Assembly: GCF_003672135.1 (NCBI RefSeq)
Contig: NC_039508.1
Coordinates: forward strand, 12,287,945-12,351,944
Source: Ooceraea biroi
Lineage: Eukaryota; Arthropoda; Insecta; Hymenoptera; Formicidae
Length of the DNA: 64,000 nucleotides
Reading direction: 5' to 3'
A program made the translations under genes and the position numbers. Each line of letters begins with the position of its first letter. The stretch's first letter is position 1. The notes beneath the pieces are model-generated. The model was given only the letters and a program-made list of their open reading frames with translations. It was not told the DNA's origin and did no database searches. Shown one piece after another: positions 11,053 through 24,300 of the stretch.

Positions 11053-12023
11053 TAATCTCTACCCTGAATTAATAATAGCTTCATGCGTAAAAGTGTTCAC
11101 AGATATCGCGAAATGTTAATTCTCACATCTGCAAACAAGAAATTAAATTTACGTCGATCCAATATAAATCACACTGATCTGAAAATTATCGTTTCTATTT
11201 AATACAGATAATATTTTTCATGTTACTATTTTTTTATAACATCAAAATTGTAACATCTAGCGATTCGTGATCTATATTCCTACAAAGATAATAGATTTTT
11301 AAAAGAAGCTCAACACGCGAATTTAATGTTTGCCCTGAGATTGTAATTAACGGATGAAAGTCAGCAGATAGAATTTATATAAATGATAGGAGATAATGAA
11401 GATAATGACCAACCAGTCGATGTCAGATTCCGTCGGAACTGGGCTTTTCTCCCCTTAAAGAGATTGGTTTTCTACTCTTCAAAGGTATTGGATTTCGCGA
11501 TCGATACTTAGAACGGAGCGCGTAATTCGAGAAAGCATTTTGACATCGCAAAAAACGTTCAGTTCATCAAATAATAATTAAAGTGGAAGGATCTGCAATA
11601 TTCGGAGATTTATAATGATTGGTCTCTTTAAATACATTCTGACAAGCTGTGAGGAAAAATTTTGTCCGCGCGAATATATAACGTAGAGATAATCATCTTT
11701 TACGATGCAACTCTAACATCAAATGTCAAGAAATATACCCTTTAAAAAGAGACAGATCTCATTTTCTCGATATACACCAAATATATACAATAACCGCCAG
11801 CGTACAACTTTTAAAATTAAAAAAATTCAGCAAAAGAGCTTTGATCGATGGACCGAAAAATATTTCATTAGAAAACATTAATTCGTGATATTTCAGTTTT
11901 TCTACCTGTGTCTTTCAACATGCCGAGATCTTCTGAACTTATCACGACGTTTAAGATTCTCGACCACCTCGTGGATCTTCAACGCTGTTGCTTTCGCAGC
12001 CCTTCGTCCTCGCGATGACCATC

Positions 12024-12361
12024 TTACAGGGTAGTCGGCAGTAGAAGGAGAAGCAGGATTGCGGACACCGAAGGATGCCTGAAGTTCGCGGTGTTCAGGA
12101 TGACCCAGGGTGGCGACAAGGAAGGCACGACGAGGGGTCTGTCCGTTCTCTGGCCTTCCTGAAGAGTGCTACCGGCCATGATCTGCGTGGTACCGAGATC
12201 GTCGTCGTTGCCAGCGGAATCGGCATCGTCGCCACCCGCGTGCCCTCGCCTACCATTGATGCTGTTCTTCTTCTTGCCCTTTGGTACCAGCTTCTTCCGT
12301 GGCCTGAGGTCCGTGTTCTTCGTGAGCGTCGTTGGTGTCGTCTTCGCGGACAGGTGCAGTT
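12024..12361 (-). CDS. DIP exon 8: tail and GPI-type C-terminus
   Basis: The acceptor is TTTATGCTTAG. The exon encodes a Thr-rich linker ([11 protein letters not shown]), a basic patch ([14 protein letters not shown]) and an acidic patch ([13 protein letters not shown]). It ends [23 protein letters not shown], interrupted here only by description, before TAA at 12026-12024. The short hydrophobic end with no cytoplasmic tail fits a GPI signal. The anchor site is not certain. Confidence 0.85.
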
Positions 12362-15300
12362 CTAAGCATAAAGACATTCGCAGGAATGAAAGTAGCGTAA
12401 TCATGTAATAACATTGCAATAATTAATCCAAGTATATAAACGTAGGAAAAAGCCTTTCTAATCATCTTTAAGCTTTTCTAATGGACAGAGTTTGCTAAAA
12501 ATTACTTTGGTCGATTTAATGTTAGACAAGATTGCGCGCGTGGAATAAGATATCCTGGATTTATTGCAGAGTGTGCTCATTTTATTTTAGTAACAAGATG
12601 TTGGAGAGAAGAAATGAAAGTCAAGAGAAGCGATATGTTACGTGATAATATCAGAGCTCTTCGTACCTTGCAATCGCACTGTGCTGTCCATTTTTCCGAG
12701 CGCGTTGACGGACGAGCAAACGTATTCGCCGAAGTCTCGTTTCTCCAGGGATTTGACAGTGAGATTCATTTGCCAGGAGTAATCGTTCAGCGCGTATTCC
12801 GACATCGCGTATTTGTCACTAGGCAGCAGTTTCTCGCCTAAATAGGAAGCAAACGGATATTGCCACTTTTAATTGCGTGGTTCTGCTACTTGCAGCGAAA
12901 ATTTCCACCTTGTCAAGGAATTTGATTTCTGTCATAAATTCAATCGAGAATACGAATATCGTATACTGATCGCGTAATTAATATGGTTCGATAAAAACCG
13001 TCCACATAAAATATAGTTAATGTAATGAACACTTCTCAACTTAACTAAAATTAAAAAAAACTTCAATTACGATTAATTGATTCATACTGTTTACTGCATC
13101 ACCGTGTGTACTTGATTTATTAAGTCCAGATTACGTTTACCAACTGTTCGTTTCTGAACGTATGAATTTTTTGATACTGGACAACTGACCATATAAAATT
13201 ATCGAAAGTAAACACAGAATCAATTAAAAAAACTGATTAAAAATGAAAATTAAAAAATGTATATCCGCAGTCAAGTCATTAAATCAGATTACGCAAATAC
13301 ATCGATAAAAAATAATCGTATCATAATTTTCAGTCACGGCAATATTGCTGACTTAAATTTTATTGACTTATATTGATCATATTTTTCAACATTGACGTAT
13401 TGTAAATTGCGCCGACATAAAGTGGCGCTTCGATCATCATTCGCGAGACATCGTTAATCAGAAATTTCCACATACATCGGATTTCACTGGAGATTTATGC
13501 TTTTTTCGGAAGAATAGCGCGTTTACGAGCAATTCGCAAATTTACATATTTGATTAACGCGAACGGCTGACAGCGGAAATATCTTCTCGCGATGCGATAA
13601 AACTGTAGTACATTCGTGCTACAGGAAATGCAGATTTTCGAACTGCCACAATCCCAACTTGCAATCAATATTATTATGGTACATTGGAGTTAACGCTTTA
13701 GAAATTGATTGCACCGATTCTATGGTTAATCAAAGGTGCAAATCCATGTGACAGGGCGTGATGCAAATTACAGATTACTCGATTAGTATCGGTACAGGTT
13801 GTGAACAAAAAATTTTTCGATGTGTTTAACTGACGAAAAGTGTTAAATAAAGTGCTCATGCTTTAAGAGCTTCCTCGAAATAAGACTTTCACCTCAAATT
13901 AAAGGAATTTGCGAAAATTTAAAGGAATTTATGAAAACCCAAAATTGAATAACTGAACGCGAGGTACATTACATAAAGTACAATTCCAAGGTTTAATTCT
14001 GTCAAATGATGGAGCTGTCATTTCTCACCTGAAGGTTTGTACCAAGTATTCATGGCTTGTGGTGACGCTTCAACGTAACACTGCAACACGACGTCGCTGT
14101 CAACCGGCGCAGCCACCAATTGATTCCTCACCTTAATAACGGGTTGAACTGAAACAATCGAGCATTAAACGCAATTAGTTAATGACTAATTAACAATTCA
14201 GCAGCACGACAGCTGACACGTATCGATCGACGTCGAACAGAGCATTTGTCCAATCATCATTTTTCAGCCTCGAATAAATTCACGCGTCCACGTGACATCA
14301 CTAAAGCGTTATTTAATTATAATAAAATGTAAAATAACGAAGCATATGTTTCTTCTTAGATTTTATATCTACTTGTTAATACGTTTTTTGTATTCTGTAA
14401 ATTGTTTATACTTCTATACTTTTCTTAATGCAATAGTCGACTGCTTCACTATTGAACATCCAGATATGTAATATAACATGCGGAGAGGGCATTCGTTATT
14501 TATAGACAATGCAATGCAACTTGGCAGGGGATAAAAAAGATGGAATAAGGAATAGCGTAAAAAGCGTATTTGTAGTCCCAAAGGAGAGCGCGTGCTGCTC
14601 ATTCAAGAATTAACTGGTTGCGCCGCACTTTGTGCCCGGACCGCCACCGTCGCGTCGGTTGGTGGGTTAATATTACATTTCGTAAGCAGCGAATTAATGT
14701 GAAACCCTTTGTGCTTAAATATTTACACGCCTCGCGACGACGTGGATAAATCGTCGAGCTCGCCGGTTAATTTTGTAGCAGCGCGCGGCCGGAAGTTCCG
14801 CGTGCGAGAAAAACGTTTCGCGCGAGCGGACTTCGGGGGTTGATAAAGTTTTCATTTGCGAATGCCGTTAGTCAAATTGCACGGTGATTTTTTAGCCTCC
14901 CGATATCCACGGCGCATGTTCGGAATGCACGTATTCCCGGTAATTCTATTGTCTCTCCGAGAAAAACATTGACACACTTTTTGCCAGGAAATGCTATTTT
15001 CCAATAATGAAAATTTGAGCTGTTTATCACCGAAATGAATGTTCTTTTCATGTTATATTGTCATATACTGTAGTATTTGCAGAGCATAATTTATAATAAT
15101 ATGTGAAAACAAGAAAAAAAGTATGAAAATTTCCTATTAATTATTTATGTTGTAATATCGACAAAGTTTCAAAACAATTTAACGCTATAATGTACTGGTA
15201 TTATAAATACTAGTATATAAATCTAGCATATAAATATATATACTAGAAGATAATTTTTGTTGAAGACGTTCCATGTTAACGCTACGCTGGGCATACAGTG

Positions 15301-18300
15301 GTTTTCAGTAGAAAGTTTTTAAATGGAAAAAATTCTGCCGTAACATAGATATCGAAAAATATTTCAAAGTTCAACTAGAGCTCAGTTTCTATTTAAAGCC
15401 TACCAGGGGTATCTTTAACCGCAGCACTCTATATAAATCGGATGATAGTTTTACCGCCAATATTGAGGAAGCATTAATAATCGACACGTGGTTTTCACTC
15501 TGGTAATTAAAGTACGATATATTGAAAGAGCGCTTAATATGATCGATATAAAAATAACATTGCTTTATAATTATGCCAATTACACACGGATTTGCACAGT
15601 AAAATAAATTCATCACAAAGAGATATCGAATTATATTCCAGATTATTAAATTAAAAGCTTTCATGTTACTATGATATCTAAAATGTCCATTTACGGACAT
15701 TAAGGAAATATATTGAAGCAACTTCTGAACTAAATTCAAACACGTATTGCCGATAGCATTCTAACCATTATGCACCCTGTTTAATTAAATAATTAATTAG
15801 CGCGCTCATCTATATCCGTCCACCCTGTCACACGTAAACTTGCGAGAGGCGGTTACAGGTAAGTAATTATGCGGTAGCTCACAGAAGTGGGTCCAGACAA
15901 CCTTTCAATGGTGACAATATTTTCCAATTTAACGTGTGAATTAAGAAATTAATAAAACGACTTTCGCACAACATCGCAATTTTCATAAAATATTCTCAGA
16001 TTCACTTAAGACTTTAGTCTTCCAATCTCTCCCCAAAATTCACCGATTCACGGCGTTACAACCAGTATCTGGTAATTTCGTGAACGTGGGGTGATCAGGG
16101 CGATATCCAGGCGCTGCCCTGCTAATGTATACCCCCCGACAACCACGAGGCAACGTCTAATTAACGGTTGCATCGCGGCAGGATACCTACAGTGAACATC
16201 GACGGAGTAACGCTTGCTGACGCTCGGCGGCACGGTGTTGCTGGCTATGCAGAGATACGTGCCCATCTCTTGCCTCTGCACCCCTGTCAATTCCAGCGTC
16301 TCGCCGACGAAGCTTTTTATAGCTGCAAATCAAGAAGAAGATTCAATTATCATTATCATTGCGCTAATTATCATTATCATTGCGTTACAAGATAACATCA
16401 CAAAACAAGTCAACATCGTTTTATAGAATAAGAACTATGCCACTTTCTCTATTTCTTTTAGGTAAAGACTTCGAACTTCCTACTGTCTCGAGGAGTTACA
16501 TACGTCATAAAAAGATCTCGTTTCGTTCTGCAATATCTGTAACTACATCAGTAACTAAAGAGCACATCATTAACTTTTGCGCGTTCAGTACATTTCGAGA
16601 GGTTTCCACTTTCCATTATCCAAACGGATGCAATCAATACAAAGGAGAGTCGTCCGACCCCCGCGGGATGCACTCGGCCAGGGCAGTCGTTACCCCAATG
16701 ACCGTCGAATTTCAAGCATCGTTACCGGGAGACGCGTCATAAAAATTTACGGTACATCCGGTTCCGTCCGCAATCCGGAAAACGTTCGTCTGCCATTTAA
16801 TCGGCGCCGGAGGGAGGAGTCGCGTCATCGTCATGGACAGATCCGCGAAGTGACGAGATCGCGCGATTGTCAACGAATGGATGGTCCCGTTCTCTTATGC
16901 ATTTCATCTCTTGAGCGCGATATGCAGGGGAGTGAGCGGCACAATGGGGGTAACTTTACGATCCCTTACTCGCGCGTTATCGTTCGTTATCCTTCGTCCT
17001 TCCCGAACCCGTCGTTCCACCGGGCGATCGCGAAGTCTCTCGCGCGTTTAACGAGTGCCATCCCGGGTGTCCTCCAGGTGTCTATTTTTACGACGCTTCG
17101 GAGATCAGAGTGACACGAGCGAGCGGACGATCCGACGATAGGGGTGGCAGGGGAGTCGGGGAGAGTACGATGGCAGCCGGAGAACGGAAACGGCACGAAG
17201 CGACGATTACGATCGGAGAATTCCTTCTTTTACGTCTACCCCCGTCCCTTCCTCGTCGTTACTCGCAGTTTTCCCGTCTCCTTTTCTTTTTTTTTCCTCG
17301 CGCGAAAGCTTCTTGGCTGATCTTCCCGGTGAGAATGACGTTAAGAGGACAGGTCGTCGGGGATTCGGGGATCCTTCCAGCAGGATCGTTGCTTGTACAG
17401 GGAATGTACTCCGCGCAGCGGATCCCCGGATTACCGGAGTGACGTGGGCGGATTGCTTGTAAGAGTGGTCAATAAGTGCACTTTAACACGCGAAGGACGA
17501 CAAACGGATACTGTCCGTCCTCCTCCTCGACGTCCTCGTTCTCCTCGCGTCGTCGTCATCGTCGTCGTCGTCGCGGCGCAAAGGTCGTTAACCCTTGTAA
17601 ACTTTAATCCTACGGGAGGGATTAATCGTGGGGACGCGAGTTCGCTGGAAGTTTATGGGCCAGAACGATTCTTCTGCCTTGATCCGTAACACGCTAAATA
17701 AATCTTCGCGAGATACCTCCATCAACGTGACGGTCCCGTGGCGTTTTGCCTCGCCTCGGCGGAAGGGGTATGCGAAATACGCAACGCGACGTCGCGACGA
17801 TAACGAGGAGGGTGGCACGAGAGGGTGCCCGGGCGCGGTGTATATATTTATCGATTTATTTATTTCACGATTTAACTTCAAGCAGAGCGCCGTAATTTAT
17901 GGTTTTAGACGTGTTACCCGGTGTGCATTGCTGGGCTAAAGGAGGGAGAGGGGGGAGGACCGAGATTATATATTTGCCGCGGGGCGTAAATTACCATTCG
18001 TGCTGTAATTAATTACCGGCGTGCCCGGTAAGCGCGAGAGACGATCGATTATTCCGCGCTGATGCGCTCCGACATTTTATCGCTCTGACACTTTTCCAGC
18101 CGCGTCGGCACGATCGTCTTAATTAAGGGATCGACGGAATCATCATTGCCGTGACTCGAGCCGCCTACTCTTTTATGTGTATGCTGATTATTCTCGAGCG
18201 TAATTCCGCCTAACGGCGTGAAAAGAGTGGCTACCATTAGTGATGTTGTCAATAATGCTCATCTCACGCAACTCGCGCATCATAAAGGCAATTTTAATTT

Positions 18301-21300
18301 TTACGTAAAAAAAACGTTCATTTTTAGTCATAATATCATGTATCAGTTTCGTGCTTCATATACAATTCTGATTATTTTAATGGCCGCATATACGCAAAGG
18401 GACAAAAGGAAATAATTAAATAAATTTGATGAATTTTTATTTAAAACGAAATTTCAGTTTCCTGTCACAATATTGCGAAAACAGTTTTGAAGCGGAATTG
18501 TAATTCCATACGATGTATTGTATTGACATTAAATAAAACTGAAAAAATGTAAATGACATTTAGCGGCGTATTCCTGTCTGATTTCTTCACGTTAAATAAA
18601 TGATCCTCGTATTCGCCGGCTGCAATAAATCACAGCGACCAGGGATGCAATTCAATAATAAAGCAAGGATGACCAACAGCGAACTAGACTCCTGTCGACG
18701 TGTGCACGCGTCTTAACTGCGACCCTGTTTCTGCAACACGTCTGCTTCACGGTTGGAGTTTGTTCAACGTATATGATACATCAGACCAGATGTCAACGCG
18801 CTTTGAACGTGCAAACCCGAAACTGAGTCCTGTCGAACTCTAAAGCAACTCTAAACTCTGACCAATTCTTATCTTCCACTTCAAATCTTCCAGTTGTTAC
18901 GTCCAAGACGGTTGGACACTCACGAAGAGGGATATCTATTTCGTTATATTCGTTAAATTTTATATAACAATGATGAATATAGTAAAAGTTACGTCTGAAA
19001 TGGAAGTGAATTTATAAGAACGAACGATAATTTGAAACTGAATTCAGAGGAGGCGCATGGATCCGTCAGTGGGACGAGAGGGTCGTAATTTTCAAAAAGG
19101 GAAGAGAAAACACGGCACAAACGTGTTGTGTCACTGACAAGCACGTGAACGGAATTTAATATTTATTGACTAAAGATCCTTATATGGCAGAAGCGATGTG
19201 CTGGTATTATTTTATCAATTTATAATTTAAAAGGTAAAATGGTTTCCGTGTTTAGAAAGTCCTCCCGTGAATAGAGAGAGAGCATATCGCTGCACGATAA
19301 GTTTCCAGATAGATGTCAGTGGTTTTCGAGCGGTGTAAAATGTCATTAAACCCTAACTTGCTATTTTAATTCGAATCGCTGAAGTTATTATACTATATTA
19401 TATATATTATATATATATATATATATATACAGGGTGTCCCGGGTTTTAACCGACAAACTGCGGGAGCATATTCTACTAGTGGAAATAAGAAAAAATTCTT
19501 ATATCGAGTTTGCTTAGAAATGCTTTATTACAAAGTTATAAACCAATATTGAAAAGAAATATGAGATAAGTAACAACGGATTTTTTCACAAAAATAAAAA
19601 TTCTGTACGCAATGATTTAGTGACGCATTTCAAAATGTTGTCCTTGCACATCGATACAAGCTAGACATCGACGTAGTACAGAATTTGTTACAGTACGACA
19701 TTTCTGAAAATTTTGTTGCATCTCAGTAACTGAATTAGTAATTCGTTGCTTTAAATCTTCAAGCGAGATTACTTCTGTACTGTAAACTTTATTTTTTGAA
19801 GTTCCCCATAAATAAAAATCAAGAGGCGTTAAATCGGGCGATCTTGGAGGCCAGAAAACCGGTCCTCCTCGACCAATCCACCTATGAGCATAATGTTCAT
19901 CTAACCAGTTTCTAACTTGTCTAGCATAGTGCGATGGACAACCGTCTAACTGTATCCAGCTGTTTTGGCGAAGATTTAAGATTCTTTCCGAGCGTCGTCG
20001 GTGTCTTAGAGCTGAACGAACATCATCATATTCATTCATAGGTCGAAATGAACCCAAATTACGTAATTGCAAATGGGTATTACTAAACACAGAACTATCT
20101 GGTACTCTCCTGTTAGGAAATCTACGTTGATACTCTCGTACGGCAGCTCGTGCATTTCCGTCACAGAATCCGGTAAACGAAATGAATATCAGTGTATTCC
20201 TCATTTGAAAACACTTTTGGCATTCTGATAGTAATTGCTAGTTCACACGACGATTGAAATCTAACAGCTACTGTTGTGAAAGTAACAATCATACTGAATC
20301 GTTTCAACATAGTGAACATGAATACATGTGAATACACGTAACATAAACATCTTCGACCTTCCAAATTCTACACTATGTTCCGTTGTTACTTATCTCATAT
20401 TCCTTTTCAATATTGGTTTATAACTTTGTAATAAAGCATTTCTAAGCAAACTCGATATAAGAATTTTTTCTTATTTCCACTAGTAGAATATGCTCCCGCA
20501 GTTTGTCGGTTAAAACCCGGGACACCCTGTATATTCGTGGCCGAGCGGAAATCGACAAGAGAATTCCTCAAAGCAGCCAAAACGTGATAAGAATGGGGGG
20601 AACTTGTAAATTAATAATTGTAAAACTTTATACTCATCACTTTCAATCACTTTCTATTTTGAACGTGCCAACGTGGACGGAACTGTTCTCATGATTCTAT
20701 ATGAGTTGGACGAATTTATTTATTTCTGTTTAAAGCGGACGCTCGACGAGACGGCTGAAATTCCGACAACTATTTTAATGTGACTCTGATGGAAGTTAAA
20801 CACGTTGGTGTAATAATAACCCCGTGCATTGATTAGCGCGATGAAGAACTTAATTAACGCGTAATCGCGGAGTTTGTTGCTGCTTTGTATGCAGTATCAC
20901 TAAACATGCAATTAATTAGGATCCGTTGGTCCGACTGATAAACTGTTATATCAAATTCCGTTTGATTAAATCGTAAATGAAAATTTGAGTCTACCATCCT
21001 GTTCTTGTATCTCGGTGCATCGCTGCACGCGCGTGCACGTATGCATGCACGCACGTGCGCGTATTATTATTATTATTATTTTACCGAAACCAATTAGTAT
21101 CGAAATCGAGAATATAGAATTACTGGCGAATAATTAAAAAGAAACTAATTAGCTAAACAATATTCGGGTTACGATGAGAAACTAGCACAAAGAAGTGCAA
21201 AGAAAGTGCAAGAAATCAACATTGATAGCTCGGTACTATTTGATAATGTAATATACAACCGTAAACTTAATTTAATTGACTTCATACAATTTGATACATT

Positions 21301-24300
21301 GCGCACAACGTGATACGTTACAAAAGAATTTCCGAAACGTTTGAAACTTGGAACGATGCAGGAACGTCGATTCGATACCAAAATTCGCCACATAATTTGC
21401 AAGGAAGTACGCTGCCTTTGGAATATCGAATGTACTAATAAATCCGGTTTACATTGCGCCCACTCCGTAATCTCCGTGTATCGCAAAGAGGCAATTTGCA
21501 CTGTTTGACTCGGATGAATCTGTTATTATTCCGGCGAAACGTACAGTCATCTTGCTAGATGCATCTGCGAAACATGCGGTTTCAAAGGAATCTCGGATAA
21601 CTCGATTTTATGAGTATGCCGAGCTCTGCGAGTAACGCGATTCAAAGCGTATTCTAAAATATCAGCAATAAATGAATATAGGTTCATCAGAGCATGGGTC
21701 GCACAGTGGTGTTGCATTTTGAGTTCGATGGAATCCAGTTGTGATTCGTTAATGTGTCTATTGCCTGCATCTATAGTGATAAATGGTAATTATCGTTTAG
21801 GGTGATACAATTAAGCGTTGGTGGCTTTGAATGCAGTTTAATTCTAAACAGATTGAATGCAATTTGACCGTAGCGTTACCATTAAACTCGCGATACAATA
21901 AAGAATGATTCACACGATTCATGATACTCGATTAATCAAAATTCGATCTGAAACAAGCTTAGATTTTATAATTAAACAGCGTATTTCTTAGTTGCTTATA
22001 TTATTTAATTCAAATCATCCCGAATAGACAGAAGATTGCTACAAGATTTGGGGATACATTGCTTACATTGCTTTTGTATTTCGTCTCTGAGAATGATGTT
22101 ACGTCCATCCTCTCGTTTCCAAGTGACAGTAGGCTTCGGCGAGCCGGTGGCGACGCATCGCAATCTTATATTGCCTCCTTCATGGGTGACCATACCATCT
22201 GCGGACTCGTCGTCCATTATGTCGGGTGGTATCACCACTTGCATGTATCCCATCTGGAACCAAGAAATACGAGCCCCTTGTGAGTCGCCCAAGATTACGT
22301 GTACTTTATGATTGAAATTTTATCAACTTTCTCGAAATCTTTTATGTATATTATGTTATGCATGCATGCGTGTGCGGGTACCAAAGAGTTTAAGGTGGAA
22401 ATTCTTTTTTCGAGATAAATCGAGATAAGGCAAAGAAACCACACTAAGGCGACTCGACGAAGACGAGGCACCAACTACTCATTGTAGAAAAAGCGCATTG
22501 TTTTATGGCCCTGAGCACGTACACGATGAGGATATCCTTGCGTACGATATAATGTGTGAGAGCACAGAATTTACTAGACGTGGAGAACGGCGCACGTATC
22601 CTATTCAATTCAATGGGACCAACATGCGACGAAATATATATGGTTTACGAGGAAATAAGATAAACGCCAGTTTAAATTTGCTCTGAATCCTTTTAACACA
22701 CATACTCGCATCTCCGAGCGTTTTATTTGTTTCATTTAATACTGGCGCTTTATTCGCCATCGCGCGCGCTCATCAGGATAAGTTCGTGTCACGTTTATCA
22801 CGACGGTATTTTAATATTGCAGCGAAATGTTATATAAATTCTGCAGTTAATATTGTTAGTAATAACAATAATATAGTTCAAATGGAGCGATGGTAAAATT
22901 TGCATATTTTACTTCGTGTAAATGTGTAGATAAAGAGAGAATAAAATTCCCTCTGATGGGGGATTGACGAAATCCAAGTTTCAGTCGCGTTTAATTTGAA
23001 CAAAAATGTATTATTTTAAAATATTTTATTTCTGTATATACCTTCAGTCGAGAAATAATGACGTTAAAAGCAGATATTTCGATCGTAAATGTTTCGATAT
23101 TTCGATAGAAATATTATTTTTCATTGGCGGGTTATGTACATTGTCTAAATAAAGATATAATAAAAGCAAATTTAATTAATTACAGAATTGTTAATTTACA
23201 ATTATGAGAATTAAAACATTTTTCAATGTTAAAATTCGCAATGATTTTTGAGATTATACCTATTTAGACAGGAAAGAATATGCATCCAATAATTACACAA
23301 AAGGCAATCAATTTAGTCGCGAAATTAAATGGAACATCATACAATAATCACATAATGCTACATTCTCAAAATGTTAATAAATATCACATTCAACATTAAT
23401 TTCGTTATCGCCAAGTTGAAAATCATTGCACAAGATATCAGTCGACTTAAACCCTGCTAGAGCATGTCTGGCGGTGCAAGCTGCCGTGTAAAAAGGGCGC
23501 CGTTTACAGTCCTGGGCACGTATCGTTGGGGCAAGGGCGACGGTCGCAGGTTAACATGTGTGTAGGTGAAATTTACTGGTCTTGGTGCGGCGCACATGTC
23601 CCACGGAATTCAATGCGACCGGCAGAGCGGGAAACCTTCCGATGCAATATACGGCCTTGCCGCGAGATAAAGGGCCCGAAGTGCTCGTCCTGGCGAAGCG
23701 AGATGGACGATAGGGGTGGGTGCAATAACGCATGTGTTGCGTGTGTGTATAAGAAAAGAAAAGACGCTAGAGAAGATGGAAGACAGACGGAGAGAGATCT
23801 ATAGGATTAGAACTCCTGAGAGCAATCGAACATTCTGCAAGGGGACACAATTGATCACTTAAAGTAATTTAATGTAAATTTAACTTGATACATACGTCAC
23901 ACATGCATCATACATTATTATACATCGAATATGTATTAGGTTATACATTACAAATGTCAAGCGTCTTTGATCGATAACCGATTCAATTAGAATTGCAATC
24001 AACTTGTCTAAAAATTGATACCCTCATTTATTTTTAATTAATTATTAGTTAGTTATTAATGATACCAACGTGTTTCATAGTAGTTTAATCTATTTTCATG
24101 TTTTCTTTTTTAATCGTCAAAACTCTTCCTTGAAAACACATCCTTTTCTTATTGCATCTTCTCGCAAGTGCTACTTTGTCAGAGAATGCCAGATGATTTA
24201 CCCAAACCTGCGTCCCGAATAAAAACCGCGACGCAAGTACGAGCGATAAATAATATCGCGTCGGTCGGCCGCGAGACGCTCGACTTGGGATTTAAGGCGC

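Larger units (their letters stand above)
5674..12023. other. Convergent intergenic region holding the DIP 3' UTR
   Basis: This interval lies tail-to-tail between DDX51 (plus) and the DIP gene (minus). No open frame here looks like a conserved protein. Contents include an 11-bp tandem GAAACCCGGCC pair (about 7646-7668), TA microsatellites (8591-8611 and 8684-8701), and a CA tract (11014-11051). The part adjoining 12023 must be the 3' UTR of the minus-strand DIP gene. I cannot place its polyadenylation site because many TTTATT hexamers (AATAAA on the minus strand) occur. Confidence 0.6.
16323..22066 (-). other. DIP intron 4 with mariner insertion
   Basis: The intron holds a tandem duplication of TTATCATTATCATTGCG (about 16346-16384), a CpG-rich block at about 16650-18100 with several chance open frames, the mariner element at 19430-20529, and an ATT microsatellite at about 21062-21080. 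No missed exon was recognised. Confidence 0.7.

Noticed and set aside
12075..12408. Plus-strand open frames over DIP exon 8
   Set aside because: They are antisense shadows. The minus-strand frame joins in phase with the Ig3 exon and ends in a GPI-type tail.
16577..17113. 178-codon plus-strand open frame inside DIP intron 4
   Set aside because: It is antisense to the host gene, lies in a CpG-rich block with several other open frames, and has no family features.
22005..22066. Extension of DIP exon 4 beyond 22067 into a Cys-rich reading
   Set aside because: The GTAAGC donor at 22066 gives the correct phase and a family-like join to exon 5. The extension matches nothing in DIP proteins.
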